From NCBI GenBank assembly GCA_964538565.1, contig CAZIGW010000089.1, positions 1 to 64,000 on the forward strand: a DNA stretch of 64,000 nt, written 5' to 3'. The stretch is from CAYVBN01 sp964538565. Lineage in GTDB: Bacteria; Pseudomonadota; Alphaproteobacteria; Rhizobiales; Xanthobacteraceae. A program made the translations under genes and the position numbers. The notes below the pieces were generated by a model. It did no database searches, was not told the DNA's origin, and worked only from the letters and a program-made list of their open reading frames with translations. Positions 42,832 through 51,914 of the stretch are shown here, piece after piece; the stretch's first letter is position 1, and each line of letters opens with the position of its first letter.

Positions 42832-43689
42832 ATGCCGGCTTTCGAGCTTGTCGAGCCGCGATCGCTCGAAGAGACCTTTGGCCTGCTCGACCACGAGGAC
42901 CCGGCGGTGCGCCCGATCGGCGGCGGCACGGCCCTGATGCTGATGATGAAGGCGCAGATCTACAAGCCGCAGCGGCTCGTCAGCCTGCGCCGGCTCGGCG
43001 GCCGTTTTTCCGGCTGCCGCCTGGACGCCCGCGCCTCCTTCCGCATCGGCGCGATGACGACGTTTGCCGAACTCGAACATTCCCCGGAGATCGCCGCGCA
43101 CCTGCCGGTCATTCCGCGGGCGATGAAGATGCTTGCGAACGTGCGGGTGCGTAATGTGGCGACCATCGGGGGCAATCTCGCGCACGCCGATCCGCATCTC
43201 GACCTGCCGCCGATCTGGGTGGCGCTCGGCGCCAGGGCGACGATCGCCGGGCCGAAGGGCGAGCGGGTGGTGCCGGTCGAGGACATCTTCGTCGGCTACT
43301 ACGAGACGACGATCGCCAACGACGAACTGGTGGCGGAGATCGAGGTCCCGGTGCGGCCGGGCTGGCGGTCGACCTACGTGAAAGTGACGACGCGTGCCGC
43401 GCACGACTGGCCGGCGCTGGGGCTGACGATCTCGGCCGACGTGAGCGGACGCGCCATCAAGGACGTGCGGCTGGTGCTGAGCGCCGCGGTCGACCGGCCG
43501 ATCCGGCTTGCAGCGGCCGAGGCGGTGCTGCGCGGGCGGGAGGTCGACGCGGACCTGCTGCGGCGCGCCGGCGAGGCGGCGACCGAGGAAGTCGAGATCG
43601 AATCCGATTCGCGTGGATCGGCCGACTACAAGCAGCACCTGCTGCGCGTCCATCTGGGGCGCGCCGTCGAAGCGATCGTGGCTGGGTGA
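42832..43689 (+). CDS. Molybdenum hydroxylase II, FAD-binding subunit
   Basis: Medium subunit, 285 residues, of a second xanthine-dehydrogenase-family enzyme. FAD motifs are PIGGGTALMLMMKAQ and the canonical VATIGGNLAHADPHLDLPP, with the C-terminal flavoprotein domain after residue 180. It is first in the order FAD-large-FeS. Its TGA overlaps a GTG codon that begins the next frame (GTGA), showing close coupling. The gene is divergent from tcuA. Confidence 0.9.
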   Translation: MPAFELVEPRSLEETFGLLDHEDPAVRPIGGGTALMLMMKAQIYKPQRLVSLRRLGGRFSGCRLDARASFRIGAMTTFAELEHSPEIAAHLPVIPRAMKMLANVRVRNVATIGGNLAHADPHLDLPPIWVALGARATIAGPKGERVVPVEDIFVGYYETTIANDELVAEIEVPVRPGWRSTYVKVTTRAAHDWPALGLTISADVSGRAIKDVRLVLSAAVDRPIRLAAAEAVLRGREVDADLLRRAGEAATEEVEIESDSRGSADYKQHLLRVHLGRAVEAIVAG

Positions 43690-43694
43690 TCCGG

Positions 43695-45974
43695 ATGGCG
43701 AAGGCAGCCTCGCGCAACATCGGCCAGTCGATCCCGCGCCTTGAAGCGCGCGACAAGGTGTGCGGCCGGGCCGAATACGTCCATCACCTGCGCCTTCCCG
43801 GCATGCTGTACGGCAAGATCTTCCGCAGCACCGTTCCGCATGCGCGCATCAAGCGCATCGACGTCAGCGCCGCGCAGGCGCTCGAAGGCGTCTACCGCGT
43901 CGTCACCATCGACGACATCCGCACCGTGATCCCGCATCCGTACTATGGGCCGGCGTTCCACGATCAGCCGGTGCTCGCCGACGGCAAGGTGCGTTTCGCC
44001 GGCGAGCCGGTCGCGGTCGTGCTTGCGTCCGACCGGAAGGTCGCCGAGGAGGCGGTCGGGTTGATTGCGGCCGAATACGAGGAGCTGCCGGCCGTCTTCG
44101 ACGAAGTCGAGGCGATGACTTCGGACGTGCTGGTGCATGCGGAGCTCAAGCCCGCGGCGACCTTTCCGGACCTGCAGCATCTCAAGGGCCGCAAGGGCAC
44201 GAACATCGCGCTCGACTACAAGCTGCGGCGCGGCGACGTCGAGGCGGGATTCGCCGCCGCCGATCATGTGTTCGAGCACACGTTCCGCAGCCAGCAGGTG
44301 ATGCACACGCCGCTCGAGCCGTTCGTCACGGTCGCGGACGTGGCCGACGGGCAGGCGACGATCCACACCGCCTCGCAGGGCCCCTCGTTCGTGCGCATCG
44401 AGATCGCGCGGCTGCTCGGCTGGCCGGAAAACCGCGTGCGCGTGAAGGTGCCGTATCTCGGCGGCGGATTCGGCGGCAAGCTCTACATCAAGCTCGAGGC
44501 GCTGGTCACCGCGCTGTCGCTGCTGGTGCGGCGGCCGGTGAAGATCGCGCTCACCATGGAAGAGCAGTTCTTCATGGTGACGCGCCATCCCTGCACGTTC
44601 AGGATCAAGAGCGGCGTCAACCGCGACGGAAGGATCCTCGCGCGGCGCTGCGAGATCATCTGGAACGGCGGCGCCTATGCGGACATCGGTCCGCGCGTGA
44701 CCCAGAAGGCGGGGTTCACCGCGGCCGGCCCCTACGACATCGACAACGTGTGGATCGACTCCTACGCGGTCTACACCAACCGGCCGCCGGCCGGAGCCCT
44801 GCGCGGCTTCGGCGCGCCGCAGACCGCGTGGGCCTACGAATCCCACATGGACCTGATCGCCGAAGCGCTCGGCATCGACAAGGTGGAATTCCGCCGCCGG
44901 AACCTGCTGCGAAACGGCCGCCCGCAGGCGACCGGCACGGTGGTGCGCGACGCGGCGCTCGAGAGCGTGCTCGACCAGGTCGCCTCGCACCTCAACTGGA
45001 AGGCGCCGCTCGATCGCGGCAGCGGGCGCATCCGTCGCGGGCGGGGGGTCGCGGTCGGCTTCAAGGGCATCACGGCGCCGACCACGTCGGTCGCCATCGT
45101 CAATCTCTATGGCGACGGGAGCTGCGGCCTCTACATCGGCACCGTCGACATGGGGCAGGGCTCCGACACCGTGATGGCGCAGATCGCCGCCGAGGTGCTC
45201 GACATCGATGCCGCGTCGATCCGCGTCGTCCACCCCGACACCGACGTCACGCCCTACGACATGGGCACGCTCGGTTCGCGCTCGACCTTTCACATGGGAA
45301 CGGCGGTGCGGCTCGCGGCCGAGGATGCCAAGCGCAAGATCGCGGAACTGGCGCGGGAACTCGACCTGCCGCCGGGCAGCAATCTCCCGCTCGCCGAGAT
45401 GTTGCGCCGCAAGTACGGCATGCAGGCCGGCAACATCATCGGCACAGGCAGCTTCATCCCGGCCTACGAGAAGCCGGACTCGCAGAGCGGGCATTCAAGG
45501 AATGCCACGCCGTTCTGGGGCGTCGGCGGCGCGGGTGCCGAGGTCGAGGTCGACATCGAGACCGGGCAGTTCCGCATCACCAAGCTCGTCAATGTCGCCG
45601 ACGTCGGCACGCCGATCAATCCGAAGCTCGTGCGGATGCAGCTTTCCGGCGCCGCCATCATGCAACTCGGTTTCACGACGACGGAGGAAATGGTCTTTCG
45701 CGACGGCCAGCTCACCAACGGCTCGTTCGCCGACTACAAGATCCCGACGCTGCTCGACATTCCGGATGTATTCATCAACGAGCACGCCGACTCGAGACAG
45801 GAGGACGGTCCGTTCGGCGCCAAGGGGGCTGGCGAGAGCACGACCATCGCGCTCTCGCCCGCGATCGGCAATGCGCTCGCCGACGCCATCGGGGTGCACC
45901 TGACGGACCTGCCGCTGACCCCGGAGAAGGTCTTCCGCGCGCTGCAAACCCGCAAGGATGGAGGCGCCAGGTGA
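43695..45974 (+). CDS. Molybdenum hydroxylase II, molybdopterin-binding large subunit
   Basis: Catalytic subunit, 759 residues from the ATG at 43695. A GTG at 43686 overlapping the upstream stop is an alternative start adding three residues. The a/b hammerhead domain opens IGQSIPRLEARDKVCGRAEY. The cofactor loop is YLGGGFGGKL. The active-site loop PPAGALRGFGAPQ resembles 4-hydroxybenzoyl-CoA reductase and xanthine dehydrogenase relatives and not CO dehydrogenase. FGAKGAGESTT carries catalytic Glu714. It ends in a GTGA overlap with the 2Fe-2S gene. The substrate is unknown, and the adjacent dihydroorotase hints at an N-heterocycle. Confidence 0.9.
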   Translation: MAKAASRNIGQSIPRLEARDKVCGRAEYVHHLRLPGMLYGKIFRSTVPHARIKRIDVSAAQALEGVYRVVTIDDIRTVIPHPYYGPAFHDQPVLADGKVRFAGEPVAVVLASDRKVAEEAVGLIAAEYEELPAVFDEVEAMTSDVLVHAELKPAATFPDLQHLKGRKGTNIALDYKLRRGDVEAGFAAADHVFEHTFRSQQVMHTPLEPFVTVADVADGQATIHTASQGPSFVRIEIARLLGWPENRVRVKVPYLGGGFGGKLYIKLEALVTALSLLVRRPVKIALTMEEQFFMVTRHPCTFRIKSGVNRDGRILARRCEIIWNGGAYADIGPRVTQKAGFTAAGPYDIDNVWIDSYAVYTNRPPAGALRGFGAPQTAWAYESHMDLIAEALGIDKVEFRRRNLLRNGRPQATGTVVRDAALESVLDQVASHLNWKAPLDRGSGRIRRGRGVAVGFKGITAPTTSVAIVNLYGDGSCGLYIGTVDMGQGSDTVMAQIAAEVLDIDAASIRVVHPDTDVTPYDMGTLGSRSTFHMGTAVRLAAEDAKRKIAELARELDLPPGSNLPLAEMLRRKYGMQAGNIIGTGSFIPAYEKPDSQSGHSRNATPFWGVGGAGAEVEVDIETGQFRITKLVNVADVGTPINPKLVRMQLSGAAIMQLGFTTTEEMVFRDGQLTNGSFADYKIPTLLDIPDVFINEHADSRQEDGPFGAKGAGESTTIALSPAIGNALADAIGVHLTDLPLTPEKVFRALQTRKDGGAR

Positions 45975-46456
45975 CCGCGCCCCGTCGGATCCGCTTCACG
46001 CTCAACGGACGCACGGTCTTTGCCGACGTGACGCCGGATGAGACTCTGGTCGAGGTGCTGCAGTATCGCTTCGACCTGCGCGGGGCGCGCGAGAGCTGCG
46101 GGCAGGGCCTGTGCGGCTGCTGCACGGTCGTGGTCGACGGCAAGCCGGTGTCCGGCTGTCTCTTCCTCGCGGTCTTCGCCGACGGCGCCACCGTCGAGAC
46201 GATCGAAGGCGTCGCATCCGGCGACGTGCTCGATCCGGTGCAGCAGGCGTTCATCGAGGCCGGCGCGTTTCAGTGCGGCTTCTGCACGCCGGGCTTCATC
46301 ATGATGGTGCGGCAGCTCCTCAAGGAAAATCCGGACCCGAGCGAGGAGGAGATCCGCCACTATCTGACCGGGAATCTCTGCCGCTGCTCCGCCTATCCGG
46401 AAATTGTGGACGCCGTGCGCCTTGCCGCCAGCCGCATGGCGCGTGTCCCCGGCTGA
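45971..46456 (+). CDS. Molybdenum hydroxylase II, 2Fe-2S subunit
   Basis: Small subunit of 161 residues from a GTG start that overlaps the large-subunit stop. First cluster: Cys43, Cys48, Cys51 and Cys63 (SCGQGLCGCCT). Second: Cys102, Cys105 (CGFCTPG), Cys137 and Cys139 (CRCSAY). The CRCSAY form, in place of CRCTGY, is a minor variant. It lacks the inserted loop of the set I protein. Dihydroorotase follows after 61 bp. Confidence 0.9.
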   Translation: MTAPRRIRFTLNGRTVFADVTPDETLVEVLQYRFDLRGARESCGQGLCGCCTVVVDGKPVSGCLFLAVFADGATVETIEGVASGDVLDPVQQAFIEAGAFQCGFCTPGFIMMVRQLLKENPDPSEEEIRHYLTGNLCRCSAYPEIVDAVRLAASRMARVPG

Positions 46457-46517
46457 CCGCCAGAGGCAGACCAATTCGCACACGTTCCGGCCGCCGGACG
46501 AACCAGGGAGCCCCGCA

Positions 46518-47567
46518 ATGGCCGACAGCATCACGATCATCAAGCCCGACGACTGGCACCTGCACGTGCGCGACGAGGACATGATGCGCGCCGCGTTGCC
46601 GTTCACGGCCGAGAAATTCGGGCGCGCCATCATGATGCCGAACCTGCTGCCGCCGGTGCGCACGACCGCGGACGCCGTGGCGTATCGCAAGCGCATTCTC
46701 GCGGCGCTGCCCTCGGGCAGCACGTTCGAGCCGCTGATGACGTGCTATCTCACCGACGACACCGATCCGGACGACGTCGAGCGCGGCTTCAGGGAAAAGA
46801 TCTTCACCGGCGTCAAGCTCTATCCGGCCAATGCGACGACCAACTCCGCGGCCGGCGTGACCGATTTCAGGAAGATCCGGCGCGTGCTCGAGCGCATGCA
46901 GAAGATCGGCATGCCGCTCCTTATCCATGCCGAGAGCGTCGATCCGGAAGTCGACGTGTTCGATCGCGAGGCGGTCTTCATCGAGCGCGTGTTCGAGCCG
47001 TGGACGCGCGAATTTCCCGAGCTGCGCTTCATCCACGAACATCTGTCGAGCAAGGTCGGCTGCGATTTCGTCCGCTCGAAGGCCGGACAGGTCGGCGGCA
47101 CGATCACGCCCTATCACCTCGAGCTCAACCGCACCGACTGGCTCGGCTGGGGCAACCGGCCGTACATGTACTGCATGCCGGTGATAAAGACCGAGGCCGA
47201 CCGCCAGGCGCTGCGCAAGGCGGCTACCGGCGGGGAAAAGTGCTTCTTCCTCGGCACCGATTCCGCGCCGCATTCGATTCACAAGAAGCTCGCCGTGATC
47301 GGCGCCGCCGGGCTGTTCAACGCACCGGTGGCGATCGAGACCTACGCCAAGGTGTTCGACGAGGAGAACGCGCTCGACAAGCTCGAAGCCTTCGCCTCGC
47401 TCAACGGGCCGGCACACTACCGGCTTCCGCCCAACAAGGGCACGATCACGCTCGAGCGCGTGTCGTGGGTGGCGCCGGAAGAGATCAAGGTCGCGGGGCC
47501 GGAAGAGCGGGCGTTGATCTATCGCGGCGGCGAGACCATCGCCTGGAAGGTCACCAAGGTGAATTGA
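46518..47567 (+). CDS. pyrC: Dihydroorotase, class II
   Basis: Zinc amidohydrolase of the E. coli PyrC type, which interconverts N-carbamoyl-aspartate and dihydroorotate. It has 349 residues (E. coli 348). All metal ligands match with an offset of two from the E. coli numbering: His14 and His16 (DWHLHVRD), carbamylated Lys100 (GVKLYPANATTNS), His137, His175 and the Asp of GTDSAPHS. An active-site flexible loop is seen in LNGPAHY. The CAGGGAG site precedes the ATG at 46518. It is co-directional with and close to hydroxylase II. It may be the housekeeping pyrimidine enzyme or may be recruited to open a cyclic amide. Confidence 0.93.
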   Translation: MADSITIIKPDDWHLHVRDEDMMRAALPFTAEKFGRAIMMPNLLPPVRTTADAVAYRKRILAALPSGSTFEPLMTCYLTDDTDPDDVERGFREKIFTGVKLYPANATTNSAAGVTDFRKIRRVLERMQKIGMPLLIHAESVDPEVDVFDREAVFIERVFEPWTREFPELRFIHEHLSSKVGCDFVRSKAGQVGGTITPYHLELNRTDWLGWGNRPYMYCMPVIKTEADRQALRKAATGGEKCFFLGTDSAPHSIHKKLAVIGAAGLFNAPVAIETYAKVFDEENALDKLEAFASLNGPAHYRLPPNKGTITLERVSWVAPEEIKVAGPEERALIYRGGETIAWKVTKVN

Positions 47568-48056
47568 CGCCCGTCCGGCGTGGAGTGCGGCGGCAGGGCC
47601 GGGACGGATCGTCGTTAGCCGCAAAAGTCGTGCCCCCGGACCGGCTCGTTTCGCGGTCTGCATCTGCGCGGCCTGGGCGCGTCGGCGCGTGCGCTGGACG
47701 AGGACATCCGACGCGCAGGTGGGCTGGTGGACGTGAGGCGCGCGACCTGGTCGACCGGGTCTTGCGAAACGGACGTCGTGAAAGGAAGCGGAGGGGCGGA
47801 CGGTAACGCGCCGGAGCGCCGCGACCGCAGGGTCGGGTCCGATCGTCGTTTCGGCTTTCGCCGTCATCCTTGCTTCCTGTGACACGCCGGCATTGTGGCG
47901 GCCGTGGCGATCGTGCTCGCGTCGTTGTCGCCCGCGCCGGGGCCGGCCTGCGCTGTCGTCGGAACGATTCCGATGGCGCGACGTTCTGGACCTGAGCGCC
48001 GCAGGGGTGGATGTACGCCCTGACGCGGTTCCATCCAGCAATCCACGGAGGCTACC
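47568..48056. other. Intergenic region, nothing recognised
   Basis: A 489-bp gap between pyrC and the small secreted protein. Open frames are short and lack homology, and no RNA gene or clear repeat was seen. A GGAGG ribosome-binding site (48047-48051) serves the gene at 48057. Confidence 0.5.
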
Positions 48057-48383
48057 ATGCTGAGGCTTCTGGCCAGCGCGCTTGCGCTTGCATTGGTTTC
48101 GTCGCCCGCGCTGTCGCAGACCAGCAATCCGTCCGGATCCGGGCAGGTGACGGTGCCCAGCGGTCAGAACTCGGGCGCCGGAATCCCGGGTCAGCCGGGC
48201 AACAAGAACGGCCCGCCCGCCAAAGCACCTTCGGAGACGACCGGGGCCGGCGCGAGCGCACCGCCGGAAGCCAACCCCAACAATGATTCCATCCGCCAGC
48301 AGGACCCGGCGAAGATCCCGGGTATGCCGGGAAACAAGAGCGGGCCCGCGGTGAGGCCGCCGTCCGATTCGAGCGCGAAGTAG
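48057..48383 (+). CDS. Small secreted Pro/Gly/Ser-rich protein with an internal repeat
   Basis: Unrecognised 108-residue protein. A signal peptide ends near PALSQ at about 21. The mature chain is low in complexity and has two copies of IPGxPGNKxGP, at about 43-53 (GIPGQPGNKNGP) and 87-97 (KIPGMPGNKSGP), joined by a Pro/Ser/Glu linker. It is likely unfolded and located in the periplasm or cell wall. The start is supported by GGAGG five bases upstream. A 7-bp hairpin (48385-48401) follows the stop but has no T-run. Confidence 0.7.
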   Translation: MLRLLASALALALVSSPALSQTSNPSGSGQVTVPSGQNSGAGIPGQPGNKNGPPAKAPSETTGAGASAPPEANPNNDSIRQQDPAKIPGMPGNKSGPAVRPPSDSSAK

Positions 48384-48719
48384 TCCGTCGCTTCGCGACG
48401 GGGTCGGACGACCGGGACGGCATCGCCCCGGCCGCGGCGCATGGCCGAAAGGCGCATGACGGCAAATCGAGATCGCGTCCGCTCCGCGCGCCTCGCCGCG
48501 GGGGCGGCGTCACGTCAGCGATGCGGAGCGCGCGAAACGCGGCGTGCTCCCAGCCGACGTCAGGCGCGCCCGCCGAGTGCCTGTGCGTCCGACCGCGCCA
48601 TCCGTCGTCCGTCATTCTGATTTATCAACCTGTTCCAGGAACTGCGCCCCCGGTGACGGCGTTGCCGGCATACACCAGACGTGCCTCCGCACGATTGCTG
48701 CGCTGCGCCACATAACCCG
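48384..48719. other. Intergenic region before the envelope operon
   Basis: A 336-bp gap. The first bases form the hairpin CCGTCGC-TTC-GCGACGG, which may end the previous transcript. The rest shows no gene and should hold the promoter of the four-gene operon starting at 48720. Confidence 0.4.
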
Positions 48720-49178
48720 ATGGACCGCAACATGGATGAGAAACCCCAAGCCCACACCGGCGCCGAAGCCGCGCACCCCGCCGACCTTGCCGAAGCTGCC
48801 GCGTCGTCGACCGCTTCGAACGCGGGCGAGACGCTGAAGAATACCGGAGAGACGCTGAAGCAGGGCGCGCGCGACATCGCCGAACGCCAGAAGAAGACCG
48901 GAGCGGAGGCGCTCGGCGCGACCTCGCGCGCCATTCACGCTGCGGCTGCGGATATCGAGGCGCAATTGCCGCCCGCCGCCGGTCTTCTTCACGAAGGCGC
49001 GGCCCGGCTCGAGAGCGCGGCGGCGGCGCTGCGCGAGCGCAGCGTCGACGAGCTTGCGGATGAAGCCATGGAATTCGCCCGCGCGCGCCCCGCGACGTTC
49101 TTCGGTGCGGCGGTGCTGGCGGGCTTCGCGCTGTCGCGGTTCCTGAAGAGTTCGAACGGACGCACGATGCGACAGTGA
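48720..49178 (+). CDS. Ala-rich helical envelope protein with C-terminal membrane segment
   Basis: Unassigned protein of 152 residues. Its body is an Ala/Glu/Lys-rich coiled helix (SNAGETLKNTGETLKQGARD, a duplicated GETLK unit). It ends in one membrane segment (ATFFGAAVLAGFALSRFL), a pattern seen in ElaB/YqjD-like and apolipoprotein-like proteins that precede holin-superfamily genes. An alternative start is 48732. It is 12 bp before the holin-superfamily gene and co-transcribed. A role in cell-envelope stress or ribosome or membrane association is inferred from that similarity of layout only. Confidence 0.7.
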   Translation: MDRNMDEKPQAHTGAEAAHPADLAEAAASSTASNAGETLKNTGETLKQGARDIAERQKKTGAEALGATSRAIHAAAADIEAQLPPAAGLLHEGAARLESAAAALRERSVDELADEAMEFARARPATFFGAAVLAGFALSRFLKSSNGRTMRQ

Positions 49179-49190
49179 GGAGATACGACC

Positions 49191-49613
49191 ATGGCTGTGA
49201 CGAACCTCAATCGCTCCGTGCCGGACATCCTGCGCGACCTTCTGATGCAGCTCACCACCTTGGTGCGCAAGGAAGGCCAGCTCGCACGCGCCGAAATCTC
49301 CGAAAACATCAGCCGGGCCGGCGGCGGAATGGCGCTCGTCGTGGTGGGGGCCGTGCTGCTCATTCCGGCTCTTGTGATCCTGCTGCAGGCGGCGGTCGCC
49401 GCGCTGGCCACGGAAGGATTCACGCCGGCGCAGTCGGCCGGGATCATCGGCGGGGCCACGCTGGTGATCGGCCTGATCCTGCTGGCGGTCGGGGTCGGCC
49501 GGCTCAAGGCCAGGAGCCTGATGCCCGACAGGACGATCAATCAACTTCAACGCGATGCGGCGGTGGCCAAGGAACAGATGAGGCAGGACGATGAGCGAGA
49601 GCGAGCAGCTTGA
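49191..49613 (+). CDS. Phage holin superfamily III-like (DUF1469/YqjE-type) membrane protein
   Basis: Small inner-membrane protein, 140 residues. The N-terminal amphipathic helix has DLLMQLTTLVRKEGQLARAE, typical of the family. Two membrane helices follow, at about 47-70 and 82-103, and then a charged C-terminal coil. Despite the holin name, chromosomal copies sit in envelope operons and not in prophages. GAGGAG precedes the ATG. It overlaps the DUF3618 gene start by 23 bp. Confidence 0.85.
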   Translation: MAVTNLNRSVPDILRDLLMQLTTLVRKEGQLARAEISENISRAGGGMALVVVGAVLLIPALVILLQAAVAALATEGFTPAQSAGIIGGATLVIGLILLAVGVGRLKARSLMPDRTINQLQRDAAVAKEQMRQDDERERAA

Positions 49614-50727
49614 ACGAGAGGCCGAACGGTGCCGGGTTCAGTTTTCCGAGACGTTGGATGAACTGCGGGCGCGGGTGACACCCGGAAACCTGGTCGACGA
49701 GGTGATCGAATATGCGCGCGAGTCGACCGGCGGCCGTTTCGCGGACAATCTCAGGCGGCAGATTGCCAACAATCCACTGCCCGTCGCCCTGATGGGCGCC
49801 AGCCTGACGTGGCTCATGCTCGGACGAAACCGGGCGAACGGTTCGGGCTCGGCGCAATCGTCGGGTTCGCCGCGCGGCTGGCGCGGGAGCGCCCCGGCGC
49901 ACCAAAGCGTGCTGGGCGACACGCAGACGTTCCAGCAGGGTGTCGGCCATCCCGCGTCCCGACGCGCCACGGCCGCTGTGCATCACGGCGACGGCGCCGC
50001 CGGCGAAAGCGTGCTCGGCGATGCGCAGACGTTCCGGGAGGGGGTGCATCCGTCCGGAAGCGGCTGGTCGGACTATGCCTCCGATCTGCAATCGCGCGCC
50101 GGCGAGACAGCCAAGGAGTGGACGGACAGCGCGGCCGCTTCGGCCGGCGAAATGGCCTCGCAGGCCCAGGGGTATTGGCAGGATGCCAAGGCGCGCGCCG
50201 CGGACGCCGCGTCGCGTCTGTCCGCGGGCGCCGGCGACGCGGCCGGATCGGCGGCTTCCGGGGCGCGGGAGGGATTTGCCGTTGCCGCGCAGACCACGAG
50301 CGGATTCGCCGCGACGATCGGCAACTCGGCGGCAAACACGGGGCGCACGCTTGCTGCGCAGACCAGCAGCTTCGTGCAGTTGTGCCGCGAGCAGCCCCTG
50401 GTCCTGGCTGGGATCGGCGTGGCGATCGGCGCCGTGCTCGGCGCTGTCCTGCCGGGCACCAAGACCGAAGACCAGATGATGGGCGAGACCAGCGATCAGG
50501 CGAGACAGAAGGCCCAGGAGTTCGCCGCCCGGCAGGTGGACAAGGCGAGAGCAGTGGGCGAGCACGTGTACGAAGAAGCGCAGAGCGAAGCCGCCAAGCA
50601 GGGACTTACGCCGGAGGCGGTCGCCCACGAGGCAAAGCAGACGTCGGAGGAGATGTCCCCGCTGCATCCGCAGGCCGGGGAAGGCGCCGCGAGCCAGGGC
50701 GAGCGGGTGGATGTCGGCCACGAATGA
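49591..50727 (+). CDS. DUF3618 domain envelope protein with tandem motif
   Basis: Protein of 378 residues. The DUF3618 domain at about 8-50 reads LEREAERCRVQFSETLDELR and is followed by a short hydrophobic stretch at about 63-77. The middle has two copies of SVLGDxQTFxxGV(G)HP at about 106-121 and 140-154. Next come long Ala/Ser/Gln-rich amphipathic helices. A membrane segment lies at about 268-289, then a charged tail. It overlaps the holin-like gene by 23 bp and the BrkB gene by 17 bp. Function is unknown. The organisation suggests a membrane-bound scaffold. Confidence 0.8.
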   Translation: MSESEQLEREAERCRVQFSETLDELRARVTPGNLVDEVIEYARESTGGRFADNLRRQIANNPLPVALMGASLTWLMLGRNRANGSGSAQSSGSPRGWRGSAPAHQSVLGDTQTFQQGVGHPASRRATAAVHHGDGAAGESVLGDAQTFREGVHPSGSGWSDYASDLQSRAGETAKEWTDSAAASAGEMASQAQGYWQDAKARAADAASRLSAGAGDAAGSAASGAREGFAVAAQTTSGFAATIGNSAANTGRTLAAQTSSFVQLCREQPLVLAGIGVAIGAVLGAVLPGTKTEDQMMGETSDQARQKAQEFAARQVDKARAVGEHVYEEAQSEAAKQGLTPEAVAHEAKQTSEEMSPLHPQAGEGAASQGERVDVGHE

Positions 50728-51766
50728 GGTCGCGCAGCGGCGGAACGAGGCGGCAAGGCCCGGGGCGTGGATTCCCTCCGCCGTGCTGAGCGCGGCCGTG
50801 GTCGTGCTCGGTCTGGCGCGGAGTCCCTCGCGCAGCGACGTGCGCACGCGCGTCGAACCGGCTGCGCACCCGCACGGCGCGGCGGAGGCGATGGCGGGGG
50901 TGGGGACAATGGGCTGGGGCGACGCGCTGCGGGACGCGCTGCGGGAGGTGTGGGGCAACATCGGCACGCATCGCGTGCTCGCGATTGCGGCCGGGGTGAC
51001 GTTCTACGCTCTGCTCGCGATTTTCCCCGCGATCGCTGCGCTCGTTTCCCTGTTCGGCCTTTTTGCCGACCCGGCGACGATCTCCTCTGAGGTCGGAAGC
51101 ATGTCCTCGGTGGTGCCGGGCGGGGCCATCGAGGTCGTTCAGCAACAGATCGCCCATCTCGCCTCGGGCGGAGGCTCGAAACTGAGCCTGGCGTTCGTCG
51201 TCAGCCTCCTGATCTCGTTGTGGAGCGCCAATGCGGGCATGAAGGCGCTGTTCGATGCGCTCAACGTCGTCTACGACGCGCAGGAGCGCCGCGGTCTGCT
51301 CAGGCTGAACGCGATTTCGCTGTCGTTCACCCTTGCGGCGATTGTCTTTTTTCTGGTGGCAATGGGAGCCGTCGTCGTCGTTCCGCTGCTGCTGCAACAT
51401 GTTTCGTTCGGGCCGACGCTCTCTGGCGTGCTGCGCTTTGCGCGGTGGCCGCTTCTGGTGGTCGGAACCGGTCTTGCGCTGGCGGTTCTCTGCCGCTTCG
51501 GGCCGGACCGCGACCACGCACGCTGGCGCTGGATCACCTGGGGGAGCGCCTCCGCGACCGTCGCGTGGCTCTGCGCCTCGCTGCTGTTCTCCTGGTACGC
51601 GGCCAATTTCGGCAGCTACAACAAGACCTACGGATCGCTCGGGGCGGCGGTCGGCTTCATGACCTGGATGTGGATTTCCACCACGGCGATCCTGCTCGGC
51701 GCCGAAATCGATGCCGTCATGGAACGAAGACACGACGGCACCGCGAGCGGACAGCCGCACCCGTAG
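50711..51766 (+). CDS. YihY/virulence factor BrkB family membrane protein
   Basis: Inner-membrane protein of 351 residues with about seven hydrophobic segments: one near 21-36 and six in the YihY core from about 90. Family signatures are AAGVTFYALLAIFPAIAALVS, SLWSANAGMKALFDALNVVY and the final YNKTYGSLGAAVGFMTWMWI. The older name ribonuclease BN is not supported for the family, and transport or envelope maintenance is usually assumed. It overlaps the DUF3618 gene by 17 bp and is the last gene of the envelope operon. Confidence 0.9.
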   Translation: MSATNEVAQRRNEAARPGAWIPSAVLSAAVVVLGLARSPSRSDVRTRVEPAAHPHGAAEAMAGVGTMGWGDALRDALREVWGNIGTHRVLAIAAGVTFYALLAIFPAIAALVSLFGLFADPATISSEVGSMSSVVPGGAIEVVQQQIAHLASGGGSKLSLAFVVSLLISLWSANAGMKALFDALNVVYDAQERRGLLRLNAISLSFTLAAIVFFLVAMGAVVVVPLLLQHVSFGPTLSGVLRFARWPLLVVGTGLALAVLCRFGPDRDHARWRWITWGSASATVAWLCASLLFSWYAANFGSYNKTYGSLGAAVGFMTWMWISTTAILLGAEIDAVMERRHDGTASGQPHP

Positions 51767-51914
51767 CAAGGCCGTACCGCGCGGCCCGGGACCAGTCCGG
51801 TCCCCTCACACTCCCGCCAGCCCATTTGAAGCGCCGCCGCGCAGACCGGCGACGGTCCGGCAATCGATTGCAGCCATGGAAGTGGTCGGCCTTCCGACCA
51901 CCCGTGCCATGCTG

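Noticed and set aside
48385..48401. CCGTCGC-TTC-GCGACGG hairpin as an intrinsic terminator
   Set aside because: The stem is perfect but no U-tract follows, so I only mention it under the neighbouring features.
49191..49613. Prophage suggested by a holin-family protein
   Set aside because: No lysin, integrase, structural or packaging genes are near. This family is common in chromosomal envelope operons.
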